64,000 nucleotides of DNA, from NCBI GenBank assembly GCA_963678675.1, contig OY783192.1:36363250-36427249 (forward strand), read 5' to 3'. The stretch comes from Xiphydria camelus (Eukaryota > Arthropoda > Insecta > Hymenoptera > Xiphydriidae). A program made the position numbers and the translations under genes. Below, piece by piece: positions 34,859 through 48,900 of the stretch. Numbering within the stretch: position 1 is the first letter of the stretch; the number at the start of each line of letters is the position of its first letter. A model generated the notes under the pieces. That model worked only from the letters and a program-made list of their open reading frames with translations, ran no database searches and was not told the origin of the DNA.

Positions 34859-35631
34859 GCGATAATCTCTTTTGATTTTTTCTTCGTCCGCTCTTTTTTT
34901 TTACAAAACTCTATACACAACTAAAATGATCACGACGAATATCGAAAGCAACAATTGGATATGTTCATCTACGTCCTTTAACGGTACCCGCTACGTGGTT
35001 CTCTCACTACCTACGGTAGTTTACATCGACATTGGAAATCTGACGCAGCGCGACATCGCGGTAACGAGTGGCAATATTCAACTGGCAATGACAAAGGCTT
35101 CGTCCCGACGCTTCGTCACGTCCCACGCGGACACTCGAAAAACGAGATATCACTGTTACCCGAGACCGATCGGAGAACGTCGTTCTCCGGGAAAAAAAAT
35201 CGTTTCGTCTGGCGAACTCTAAGCGAACGTCAATGGCGTTGCGACTGAATTCGTTGGTCTCTCGCAGCTAATGCTTCCTACGAAATACGAAACTCTCGAT
35301 GACAACGTAAATAGTGCGCGAGAAAAGTCAAAATCAGACGAGTCCTTGCAGTCGTTCATTTTTTCGCTGCAGCTATAAACAAACGTTTCCAGCATCGATC
35401 AACCCCAACGATCGACGGTCGGGGGATGAAAAAAAGCGGATCACAATACGCGCAATTATTCCCGCAACGCCGTCGATCTGCAAACAATGCAAGAACGATG
35501 CGATCTATGGCATATTTCGCTCCTTGCAACAAAAGTCTCGCGTACAAAGGCGATTCGATATTCGAGGACGTTCCTCGCGGGGACGACGATATGGAACGGC
35601 GCGTCTTAGGCCTTCGATAACCGATCTCGCA

Positions 35632-38600
35632 CTACGAGGAAAACCGATAGTCCTGGGGAAGACAATTCGAGTCCGGGCTCTTGTACGTCGCGCCGACGTT
35701 CGATTTATTGGGGAGGGCCGCTCGCTTCTTCTCGTCCGCGACCGATTTCTTCGCGACCTTGTACGGGCGCAACGAGCAGATCAGCATGGCGTCGTTGTCC
35801 TTGCCGGTCTCCACCTGGCGCACCTTTACTCTCTGCCTCCGCGCGTCCTCGCACTCCTTGTTCTTGTTCTCCACCGCCGTCTGGTCGCGGGCGTGCTTCT
35901 CTTCTGCGAATTCGAGAAAGGCGAATTTTGTTGATTCGAGGGGGTAGTTTTGCATCAAGATAAACGGTCCAGTTGAATACGAATCTGATGGAAAAATTTA
36001 TTTGACATAAATAGGAATTTATTCGCATAGAACAAAAACTCTATTTAAATTAACCTGACGTTTTGCATATTTTTTTACTCGAGTACAAACCCAGTAGAAC
36101 ATCAGTTTCATTCGAATAGATTTTTGTGTTCGATGTGAATAAATTTCTACTCGTCTCAAACCTGATAGAAACATTTATTTGAGATAAATAGGAATTTATT
36201 CACATCGAACACAAAAGTCTATTTCGATGAAATTGACGCTCTACAGGGGTGTATCTTTTTACTCGAGTGCGAACCTATTATGGCAGAACGTTTATTTAAT
36301 TCAAATTGACTTTTGCTTGATGTGAAGAAATTCCTATTCATCAACAGAGAAAATTAATTATTTCGATCTACTGAAAATTATTGTATCATATTACGGCTCG
36401 CAAATAATTATTTACTTGGATCAATTTGATCTTGTTTCATTTTAATCAGATATTATTTCCTTGCAATCACATAGATACTGTTCCACGTGATTATAAAGAA
36501 GAGACATCAAATTGATGCATTAAACAATTTCACTGATAAAAATTGATAATTACTTGCGACCCCGCGAGTAATTCTTAGTAGAACGAACCAATTCTACCTC
36601 TTCTCTGTGTCTCAAATAAATTTTTCTATCAGATTCGTATTAAACTTGACTTTTTCCCTGAGCGTGGTCCAAAGGAGACATCCTACCTTCGAGCGCGTCG
36701 TCGAACGGCGACTTGGACAATTTGGAAACGCAATTATTCCCCTCGTCGCGATCCGTCGTGCCGTCGCGGCGCTCGGTATTATTGTTGGACCGCGATATCG
36801 CGTCGAGCACTTGTCGCGAGAGCAACAGCGACGCGGGCTTTTGCGCGCGCGCCTCGTTGGCGTTCGCGATCGCGTCGCACGCGATCCCGTCGTTGTCGCA
36901 GGCATTGGCGAACGACGTGTTGTCCGATATCAGCTTCTCGGTGTCCGAGTCGCGCTCGCCGCCGCAGTAGTTATTGCTGCTCTCCGATTTCTTCAGGATG
37001 GATCTGGCGGTCCGGTGCCTCTCGATGAACGGCGCCGATTCGCTGTCTATGGAATCGGCCGAGAGGGACAGCTTGCTTCCGACCGCCGTACCTGGCGATC
37101 ATCGAGGTATACACGTAAATTCCCGGGAAGAAAGATTTTAGATCTAATTTCATCTAATAATTTGATCTGGTTAGATGTAATCAGACCAATTTGATTTATA
37201 GATACAATTCTAATTAATCATCCACTGCGCTTAAACTGAAACTAATAATTAAACTATTACCTAATTATTTAATTATAAAAATCTACAAAAATTAAAATTC
37301 GTGTTATTCTACAACTTTCTAATTTAAAACAACATTCCTGCTAAAACTATTGAACTTGAAATTGGAGCTTCGACATGAGCTTTAGATAATTATAGAGGAA
37401 TAAAAAATATAAGACTTTTTTCATTAAGAATAAGAAATAATGATAAATAAAATCCAATTAGATCTAACCAGATCAAATTAGGTCAAATTAGATCCAAACT
37501 ATTTTTTCCCGGATTTTACCTCGATTGTCGAGCATTGGATCGGCAAAAATCGCATTCTCGCTCTCGAAACGGGTAATCGCGGTTCTAGCGCGGAAGGAAA
37601 CCTCACGACCTACTTTCGATCGCGTCTCTATTTACCGGTACGATGTCTGGAACCGCCGATGGTGCCGAACAGGTGATGATTAATCATACGCGTAGCCGAA
37701 GCGAGACTGTTAACTGGCATGAAAGGAATAGGGCGTCCTCCGCGCAAGCCTCCGTACTGAGGGCCGTTATTGACCGTCGTATCCTCCTTCGTCGAGGCGG
37801 ATGTGTATCTCGACGTACCGTCTCGATCGTTGCCGAACACCGTACGGGGTGTACCACTCTGGAAGGAAGGGTGCGCGCGATAAATCGCAGGTCGTGGGCT
37901 TCGACCCTCGTCGCTACCGATCGTGCGCACGCGGTAACGATATCGTAGCGTTAGAGGCGTGATCACACGTCACACTCCACACATCACACGCTGCGACTCT
38001 CTTCGGGGTTCGCCCGCCGCGTGCTCGATCGTCTCAAGGTCGCTTAGTTGTACGAATGTCTTCTTGGGCGATCCTTGCGGGGATTTCGAATAACGACCCT
38101 TACGCACGCCGAAAAAAAAGAATTAATTGGATCTATCAAAAACGACTTGTGGGATCACAAGTAATTATCAGTTTACATTAATTAAATTTTTTTTTCATAT
38201 TAATTTCATATTTTTTCCTTGCAATCACATGCTGTTTCACATGATTATAAGGAAGAGACGTTGAATTGATGCATCCAAAAATTTAATTGATATAAATGAA
38301 TAATTACTTGAGTAATTTCCAGTAGATCCAACCGATTCTTTTTCTCTGTACCTACACGAAAATTCTGATACCAGTCAATTTTATCGGATGTTATATTACT
38401 AGATATGCCGAAGAATAATTTTTCCTTAGAAATGTATACATTATAACGTTAACTATCATAATTTAATATTCTCTCAATAGAAAAATTACTGTCCCGCATT
38501 TTTGAAAAATCCGAAAACCCTCATACATACCTCTCTTATCGTAAATACACACTAAATTGACTGGTATCAGTCTCTCCATACGAAAGACCATTCTTACTCA

Positions 38601-41600
38601 CGCCGATAATTGAAGACCTCGGCTTTAAAACCTGTTAACCAGCATGGAACTTCATATCAGTTAACAGGCTTTACAGCCGAGGTCTTCAATTGACAAGGGA
38701 GTCCCGCAAGAGAGCCAATCCGCGCTTCTCGCGCAGCGTTAGTACACGTTAGGGTTAGTCGAGCGGCAGCTCACACACGGACGCCCCAATTCGGACGAGA
38801 CGACCACAAACGAGAAGAATAATGCATTTTTTACTTCCACGACGTGTGTTCCCCGATCGCGGAACGTTCCCGCGATCTCTCTCTTTCGTGCGATATCGGG
38901 TCCAGCGGGTCCCGGTTCACGGAACCCAGAGCGCCTCGCCTCTCAGCGATCCGGTACCCGAGAGCGGCGCAGGTGGGCGTCCGAAAGTGTCGTGGTCGCG
39001 TCTACATCGAAAACTTGAGATTCCTAGGGAATTCCAGTTGGATCGGTTCCGTGTGGTTCGCTTCTTCGCGCGGTATCGGTCGAGCGCGACTCGATCGAAC
39101 GCATCCGTACCGATACTTCGCGATAAAAGGCCCGATTCGCGCGCGCGAGTGATATAGCCTCCGGGGGTATCGAGAATCTTTTCTCTTCGCGAATGAAAGG
39201 ACGAATCTTGCTGAATTTTGTACAAACACGGGCGGTGAAGTTCTGTATATTTTGTATACATATAATCAATATGTGGTTTTGGTCATATATGGATTATACG
39301 AGTACATGATTTCTATATTAATCATATAAGAATTATATGTATACAGATTTTTGAATATTTGTATAATCCATATATGGTCTTTGTATGGTTAATATAGAAA
39401 TCATATATGATCCATATATGACCAAAACAAAACATATGGATTTTATAGAAAATATATAGAATTTTTCTGCCTGAGAAGAATTCAATAAATGAGGTATTAC
39501 AATTAGTGATATTTTTTACGCAGAAGAAGTTGTCCTCGGGAGCGACCTGGCCGAACATTGTAAGTGCTGCTATGTCGAATAAAAATTAATTTCACATTCA
39601 TAGCAACATTCGAGATGTTCCACAGGCCTTCAGACCTGATTTTTTTTTTTTCGCGGAGTAAGAAAAATTGTTAATGATGTTTTAGCCTTTGGGGTATTAT
39701 TATACATATCTTAACATATTTATGCAATCTTTACTTTTTAAATTTTCTTATACTTACGTGCAAACAGTACAAAATTGCAGTTTTGCGTAACATTTTTAAA
39801 TAAAATAGCTAAGATCCAATGTACATTCTCGTGTACACCAGGTCTGAAGGCGTTAAAACCGAATTGTAGTTCTTGCATCGAAAGATGATTATTCAGAATG
39901 TACAACGGTACTCTTTACTATGCCGCTCCCAACGATAACTTCCGCCATGTGACATATCACCGATCACTCCGAATCATCGAGCGTTTTTCGTACAAATTTC
40001 TTCTTTCGATCGCTGCCGCGGCGAACCGGGCGAAGAGGAGCAGTCGATTGTACGTACTTGTTGAACGCGCGTCTTTCTGTGCTTCGGCAAGCTCTCGTTC
40101 AAGCTACCCTTGCTACCGCCGTTCGGGGTGTTGACGTCCTTCAACGATTCCATGCTCGGCGAGACGTCCGCGGTGTCTCGCCGCGACGCCTCCCCGGAGA
40201 CCGACTTTATCACGCGGACTTTACCGCGCTGCTCGGCCTTGCCGCACTTCTCGGCGCCCTCCAGCGGGTTCACGTAAAGATTGCTATCGGCCTCCTCCGT
40301 GAGATCTCCCTGGGAGTGGAAGGGGTGCGTCTGGCAGCTGGCGTACGTGTCGGAGCTGTCGACGCTGCCGCGTTCGTTGTAACTTTTGCTATTGCAATTG
40401 TACGCGACCGTTTCCGGGCCTTGAACCGGCGAGGGTTGCGCGTCCTCGGCGAAGAGGCTCGACTCGAAATTGCTGCCGCGCAGCGATCTCATTTCCTGAC
40501 ACACCGGAATGCGAAAATCGCTAGTTGCTAAAGGCATAAGATTTTCAGCGTCCATGTACTCTTTATATTCCTAAAAAAAAGATTTTCCATTTAGACACGC
40601 CCAAGGGCCGCGACACTTTGGCTTTCATTTGCGGCCCCGCGGGCGGTGTTTCTTCGTGACGTTTTTTTTTTCCTTTACACTTTCGGTAGTTTTCTTGCGA
40701 AACGCGGCGCGCGGATGTCTGTCGGTGTTTTTTTTTTCGTAGCGTTCGCTTCGCACGCTGAGGGAAAAAGTCTGGTTGAATACGAGCCTGATATAATGGA
40801 TAGTTTATTTAAGGTAAACAGGAATTTATTCGCATCGAACAATAGTCTATTTGAATTAGATAAATATTTTGGATATCCTTTTGAATTGAGTACGAATCTA
40901 ATTCAACATCAATCTAATTTAAATAGACTTTTGTGTTCGATGTGAATAAGTTCCTATTCATCTCAAATAAATTTTTCTATTAATTTCGTACTCAACCTTT
41001 TCCCTGGGTGCATCCAATGACATACTGCAACTCAAAAGATCGCTGGATTTTCAGGAACAGTCGCCGATATGGGATCGCCGTTCCTCTCGTGCAAACGAAA
41101 GCCAAAGTTTATTTTCGTTCGATCCACACGACAAACGTCAAAGCCACGTCGACCTTAATTATTGGCTCGGTAGTCGGTATACTTACGCGATGCGTGTATA
41201 GTTGGCGAGAAAGTGCAGAGCCGTGTGCGATAAATGGGTAATAGAGTACGTTCGAGAGAAAAAAAAGTAATTATAAAAGGACGCGCGCAACGCTCGGTGC
41301 TCCGAGGTGCTACCGGATTCCTCGGTACGACGCTACGTTTGTAATTGGTACCGCGCGGATGATCTCGATCGATTTATTCGCAGCTGCCGTTGGAATGGGG
41401 ACAACCGACGATTGCTCGATGTCCGAAATTCTGGATGTCGATTTTCGAGGGACGCACTGCGGGATTCGTGATCGGGTATTGGAAGTTTCGTTTCGACGGA
41501 AGTGGAATGAAGTGGGATCGCGGAGAATTGTGCACAGAGAAAAAGAATTAGTCGGGTTTAGTGAAAATTACTTGCGGGGTCGTAAGTAATTATTTATTTA

Positions 41601-44600
41601 TTTATATAAAAAAATAAGATAAAGCATTTTTTTCAGTGTATTCCACATGATTGTAAGGAAGAGATATCTAATTAATTATATTAAAGGATTTCATATAAAT
41701 GAAAAACATGTGGAATACACTGAAAAAAAATGCTTCATCCAACCATCGTTGAAGTTGTATACTGCGAACAATATCCACTTGAAAGAATTACACCGTGAAG
41801 TTCATCGTATTCGACCTCACCGATGGTTGAATAAAGCAAATTTCTTTTCAGTGTAATATGTGATCGCAAGGAAAAAATATCCAATCAATATGAAAAAAAG
41901 ATCAATTCGATATAAATAAGTAATTATTCGCGACCCCACAAGTAATTATCAGTAGATCCAACTAAATCGTTTTCTCTGTGTGTCCCCGTTCCAGGATCGG
42001 TACACGAATCGATTTACTCCGACGCATCTCTTTCGCGTAACGCGCGCGAGGCTCGATACCAAAAAAAGAAAGGGAAGGGTTAATAAATAACGTCACACAA
42101 CTCATCATTCGTCTTCATTGAAAATACAGCCGCGTGCGGGTCGTCGGCTATAATAATTTAACAGAGCAACGTCACACGTTTATCTTATTGCGACATTCGT
42201 ATCATCCTCGACAGCGGAAACGTGCGTCATCGCATGTACAGCTGTGCGAGCTCCTTCGATATCCTCGCAATAACGTACAACGTCCCGTAAACGGGGTTCC
42301 TCAAAAAGAAGGATACTCTATATCGTCAACCGAGCTTAAACTCTTCTCTAGGCAGTCTTGACAATTCAGTGTAGGTGAATGACCTGGAAAAATAAATTAC
42401 GATAAGAAAAGTTACGGTGCCCACGACCCGACGAGGCGCGTATACGAAGATATATCGCGGCTAAATTTTACGGCGAGAGATAAAAGGAGGAGATAGACAT
42501 TCCGAAGCTATCGGCCGTTATCGGCGTGCGTGCAAGAGCGCGATCGATCATGCCCGATAAATTTGCCGACTCGAAACTTTTATCACGTTTTCAGCGAAAC
42601 CCGCGGGTACCCGTGCGAATCACGCGAAGTGGTGATCGAAAGCGATGGACGGCGAACGAAGGAAAAAGTCTACGCAGCGACGCGCTAATTTCGCGTTCGT
42701 TTTCCTGCGCGCGGGATTCTCTTGGGAGGGTGGGCGGGGCGCGGGGAATGAAGGAAGGCGGCGTACCGCGTATCAGAGAGTTTTTTTTCGATTCGTTTGT
42801 AGCGTCCGTCGAAAAGAAACACCCGTTGGAACTGCTGCAGTGAAAACTGATCGGTTGTACCCATTCCAGGGCTAACTACGTCATCGTTATCGGTCTTGGA
42901 AATTGAAGAGCAACGAACTCTGTACGCCGAGAAAAATAATTTGCCGATTCGAGTAACCGTTGACACGAATAGAGCCAAAAAAATGTATTTATTTGATTCG
43001 AATACCACGTGAAACTAAATTTACTCGCCAGGAAAGAAACTCGAATCTCTGTTACCTCGTTATTTATGAACGTTTGGCCTACGTCGATGTAAGACTTTGT
43101 TATAGATAAAAATGTAATCTTTAAAAATTATTATACAAATGTGAGTCAAAAGCCCATAGATAGTAATTGAAGTTTATTTGGCGAGTAAGTTTAGCCTCAT
43201 ATGTACTTGATTCAACGACAATACGTCAGACTTAAATAAAGACATCTCTGGCACTATTCATGTCGACGGTTGCTTGATTCGGTAAATTATTTTTCCCAGT
43301 ATACTTCGCGCTATTCATTTTTCATGCGCACTACTCTCCGCTCCTTTCGTCGAAGCGACGGCGACCTCGAGAGATGAGAGCGAGTGAAATGGAAAAATTA
43401 CGATGTCACTCGAACGAAGAGAAAGTAAGGAAAAAAGCAGAAAGGAAACACCTACACGGGCGATCTTCGAGCGACGACGGTGCGTCTTCCTTTTTATCGT
43501 CGAAAAGTATCGCGTCGAGCGCGAGCTTCGTCGCTGACGAGATTTCGAGCGCTTTTTCTCGTTGCCCGTCTTCGTCTTCGCGGCGAAAACGGTCGAGGAA
43601 ATAATCGCGCGATATGTGTATGAATGCCGCACGCGATGAAAAAAATAAATCACGACGAGCGTACGCTACGTATGATCAAACTGGTAAGAATATAAGAGTG
43701 AAACTACGTGAGATATATATGTCGTTGCAAAAAATGGTGCTTAATTCGAGCATTGCGTATAAAAAAGAGAATGTGAGTGATTTGTAAATACCTTGGTAGT
43801 ACAAAAGCAACACTCGAATTCACTAGGTATTTCATCAATTTTCTCGAATTTTCTGCCGTCTTTTTTCTCTTCATCCTATAACGTTACACACAATGAAATT
43901 TACTTATTTTCGATGCATAGCGATCGTGGCTGTCTCGTCTGAAGCGATTGAACCGTTTCCACGTCGTGCCTCGTGTCTCGCGGAGACGCCGAAGAATATC
44001 GTTGCGCGACACCCGACTCGGTAGGCCGAGGACGATCGTCCTGAAATGGTTCAAGTGTTTCGTGCACGAGCCAGATACGAAGGTATACGGCTCTCTACGA
44101 ATGGGCTAAAGAGAAACGAGTCTCTAAAAGTGCGATCGCGGGGAGCCGGAGAGACGTTGCGCGCAAAACGCTATCGCCCGCGGTTTACGACCCCTAAATG
44201 TACGCGGGACGATTCAAATTTTTCTGCGGACCCGTGTGTCGATCGGATAGAATCACCGGCGACGAGAGGAATCACCTGAAAGCTCGGTATTCCTTTCTAT
44301 TTACTTTCTCTGCCTTTGCACGGCGATTATTATTAAAATCAGTTGAAGCTGACGGATAGAGATTACTCGACCGTTTCTAATAAAAAATTAGCACGGAAAT
44401 AATGAGAGACGTACGATAAGAGAAAAATTGTTGATGTCGAATGTTTCTCGAATCAAGAGCGTATGATATTACAAATTTTTAAGAATACAGATTCTTGATC
44501 GAAGAATGTATAATATATTCTTTATTCAAGAATGCTGTCGTAAAAAAAATCTTTTTGCGCAAGAAAAAAATTACTCGAGTCCGTCAAATATTTTCTTGCA

Positions 44601-45960
44601 CGAAAAAGAAAACCATAACTCGATCCTGAGATTGTATTATATAATATTTTTAATTGAAGAAAAAATTTGTTTGACACCAGCAATTATTTCTCCCAGTATA
44701 TCAAACCCAGATAGAAAAAGATGGCGCCATTTCAATAAGTTATAATGTAATGCAAAATGTGTACCTATAAAGCCTGTCCGAAACGTAATTTGTTTTTCGG
44801 ATATCTTTGAGGTATCCGAACAGCATCTTGTACTATATCCAGATAACTTTTCAAAAATTGCCATCTTGTTTTACTCAGGCAAGGCTTAACCGCGTTTAAT
44901 CCCTTACTGAGTGATTTTTCTCTCTTTTGTACCAAAAAATATATGACATAAAACCATTTTTCTAAATAACTATATGACATAAAACAATTTTCTAAACAAC
45001 AACTTACTTATAAAACAGTTTCTATCTTTATTGAAGCAAAGAAAAACGTTGCATTTTTCATATTTAAAGGTTATTTACAGAAGATAATGAGTGAAAAGGC
45101 GTTTGTGCCATATAAATATATGGTACAAGATGCAGGAATTGGTTAAAACCAGCCAGAAGGAGTAACGGTCCCACCGTCGCCGGCCGCGTGCGCGCGGCAG
45201 ACAGTAGTAGGCCATAGATGCGACGCGGCGGTCCGTCTGACGGAACAAAAGGCGTTCTCCTTCAGACGTGGCCAAGGAGCTCCCGCGTTGCGTCAGACCA
45301 GGGGTAACGGTCTACCGGCGCGGTCGGGCAGTAGTAAGTCGCGAGTGTGAGGCGACGGAACCTTTCGACGGACGAGGCGAAAGTCGCGCGTTTTTCGTTT
45401 CGACAATTTCGCGGGAATCGACATCGTCGTCGTCACATTTCCAACGCGCGGTCTTACGCCGAGCGCTTCCGGGTCTTTCGGGCTCCTCGGATTGTCGTAC
45501 ACGATTCTAACCGAAGCCCCGCGCTAAAGAACTACGCTGCGAAACTCATAAGAGCGAACAACATATGTATCTGTTTGTCTGTCGATGTATATACATGAAG
45601 GAGGATGCTCGAGGAGAAAAAAATCAATCGAACTGTCGGAATTATTCCCGCCGAATAATAGGAACTACTCGCGCGCGCGATTTCGAGGGAAATTGCGGTA
45701 AAACGCGACCATATTTCGCTGAAGGAACGTACGCGATGGCGTCGCGAATCGTCTGACATTTGACTGGCCCGCTTCGGGGTGTCACGTCGGGATCATCGCG
45801 GGGGCGAGGGAGATCAAGTGTCGCAGGGCGCGTTGAATGTCACGACGCGCGCGCGCGGGAGAACACCTACGCTTCTGCGCTGGCTCCTTCAGTAAAATAC
45901 TTACTGAGAGATCGGATGTACTCAAAGACTCGAAGACGAAAGGAATAACCACAAAAGAAA

Positions 45961-45993
<33 letters not shown>

Positions 45994-48900
45994 AAGAGAG
46001 AAAGAGCGGGAGAGAGCGGTGCGAAACTTATTTTATCATGACCATATAATGAATCAGCGTGTAGCGATGCGAGTTAAGCGGTTTCACGCAACTAAAAATG
46101 CCCCGTCAACCGTGTCACTTCCGCATCGTCGCGCCTCCCTCGTTATACCGGTTTCGTCGTCGTTTCGAGAACGTCGCGAACGATACACCGAGAGAAATAA
46201 TTGCTGGTGCCAACAAAATTTTGTCTTCAATCGAAACCAGAATGAAGCCATGGTTTTCTTCGCGCAACAAAATACTTGGCAGGCTCGAGTAATTGTTTTT
46301 TTTTCGCGCAGTAAGAATCTCGTATCCCAACGAAGCTACCCTTGTGAGTCAGTAATACATATTCTCTTCAGCCAAGAATCTGTACTCTTAAAAATTCGTA
46401 AGATCATATTTTCTTAATTCAAGAAATACCTCATCTCGACACTAGCGATTACTTCTCTCAGTGTGTCGAGCGACTCGATCACGCGTAATTTCCCGTCCGA
46501 AATCAGACGGAGCCCGTCGCATCGATCGCGATCGCGACGAACGACGAGGAAACGGCCGGTCACCGCCGTCGCGTCCCGCGTACCGATCCGAGGTGACGCG
46601 GTCGACGGATCTTCGGCCGATCGAGCGTAACTTACGCTGGGTGTCGTATTCCCTTGGTTCGACTGTTGCGCCGCGGGCACTTCGTCGTTCAAGTACTCGT
46701 CCGTCTGATCGACCGGTAGGTTTTGAGCAAAATCGAGCAGCCGACGATTCGAACTGTCCGGCGTCGTCGGTATGTCGTTCGGTAGGTTAGGAAAACACGA
46801 AGAGGCACTTCTACGATGTCTCGATGGACTGTAATGTTCGAAATTGCGGTAACATCCGGGTCCGGTTTGCGCGGGACCCCGGCCGCAGGCTGACTCCCCT
46901 TCCGTACTGTTACCATCCACTCCGGACATATTGTGACCTGAAACGAGTCGTTTGCCTCGTTACGGACGCTCGCGCGCCGCGCCGGTTAATCGTCGGAAAC
47001 GGGAATTTCAACTCGTCGAACCGCCACTTGTCGCGCGTGATCGCCTCGGCTCTAGATCGGTTCCAATATCGCAGTCCTGCTGCCGACGGGACGCTCGGTC
47101 GCGATTCGAGACGAAAAGTTAAGGTAGTTCTGTCACCGGAAGAAAAATCGTCGAAAATTTGAATTGAAAAAATTGGAAGACGGGTTACCGACGATTTTCA
47201 CGAGACAAATTGAATTAAAATTGAGCTCTGAAGCATTGCAGGCATAGGGAAGAGAGGACTTTATTTTCATATTTCCATGACTTAGAATTGTACTGCAGAT
47301 TTGTGACGAAAACTGTTTAATATACTTTTGATACGGTTGAAAAATTTAATATTAAAAATCAAAGGGCCTCACCGCCCAATTGGATAGGAAAACGTAATTT
47401 AAAATTGTAAATCTTGAGAATCTCTCGTTAATAAAGTATCATTAACGTCCATTCTCTGAACTAAAAAACGGAAGAATAATGCTAAAAATGTTTTATTTTT
47501 CTAGATTGTTCAGTATGTCATCAGTTATGATTGTTATGTATGAAAAAATATTTGAAAACTAATTCTATCGGGCTCTTCTTATACACCCATCAGATACAGT
47601 CTTGCGTGATAGCACTACCTTAATATTATTGCGATAATTTTTATCCAGCGTTTAACAGGATTGCCTTATTGTCACGTATTCCGCTACAACGCGCGCGTTC
47701 TACGAACGTATCTATACGTCAAATTATACCTACGTTTCAACGGAGACGAACAATACCTATGTTAACTCTCTGTCACAACTATAGTTACTCTACGATTACG
47801 ACTATATCGTTAGAGGCTGTAAATCCAAAGTGGTCTTCTAACTCGAACGACGGAGGATACGCAGCTTCGAGCCTACATTTCCCAACGTCTCCGCGTGAAA
47901 AATCAACCCTAAGGATTCTAGCGAGGATACTACGATATCGTCGGCGATAGTCGCCCAAGTTTTTCAAGATTCGAATTACGCGTCGATGAGAGAAAGAAGG
48001 GAAGGAGGAGTACGGTGCCGATTAATCTCGAGCCACACTCGCGAAAGTTTCGAGTGTGCGAGACTCGAGAAAATGGGAGGGAAACAACGGAAAATACAGG
48101 CAGACGAAAGGCGTTCGAGAAACCTATACTATTTATGAATGTCAACCGATACAGGTATACCACATGAGGCTAAACTTACTCGCCAGGAAAGAAACTCGAA
48201 TCACTGCTATCTCGTTATCTGTGAACTTTTAGTCCACATCGATATAAGAGTCTGTTATAGATAAAATTATAATCTTGAAAAAAGTATTATACAAATATCA
48301 ACCAAAAAAGCTCACATTTTAATGAGATAATAGTGATTTAAATTTCCTTCCCGGCGAATAACTTTAGCCTCACATGATATCTACGACGGCGAATCAAACT
48401 AAATGACCGGAGGAGTACTCTCGTCTCATCCGAACGAACCATGCATTCGTCTGTCCTCACGATCATGCAAGAGTCCAAAAGCACAGTTTGCGATATGTTC
48501 GAACGCTTACAGCAACACGACTCTGAAATCTTCCATTGCCCAGGCCTTAGTTATGGGAATGCCAATGGACGTCGCGGGGCCTGTTGTGGGGAGAAATTAT
48601 GAAAACATAAAAAAAAAGTCACAATTTCCGGCCGCTCATAGATTGCGAGGGGAGAATCGGCCGAAAATTCGCAACAGAGAAAATCTCGCTCTCCGCGTGT
48701 CGCGTAGCCCCCCCTGCTCGAGTTTCTCTTTCTCGGCGCTCCGCGCCCTTCCTTCAGGCGTGCGGGGTAAATATAACGTTACCGCGGGTTCGAGGTAACG
48801 CGGTTCGTTCGATAAGCGAGCACAAGCGACGATTCCTTCTCATTGTCAGACACGGTCTATGCGCGCGCTATCGATCCGCGCGTTGACTTGCACCGTGACC

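Larger units (their letters stand above)
29028..35631. other. Gene-poor region between nompA and Shab
   Basis: About 6.6 kb without a gene I can support. It includes the nompA upstream region, element K at 29109-29408, a CpG-rich block (about 29900-32100) with a CT microsatellite, element N at 32890-33407, and on its right side the presumed Shab 3' UTR (minus-strand AATAAA at 34853-34858). Open frames here have biased composition and no family match. Confidence 0.5.

Noticed and set aside
39495..39560. Possible extra Shab exon near 39517-39573 (acceptor CATAGCAG, donor TGC|GTAAAA)
   Set aside because: No conserved peptide in any frame, and flanking exons already join in phase 0 without it.
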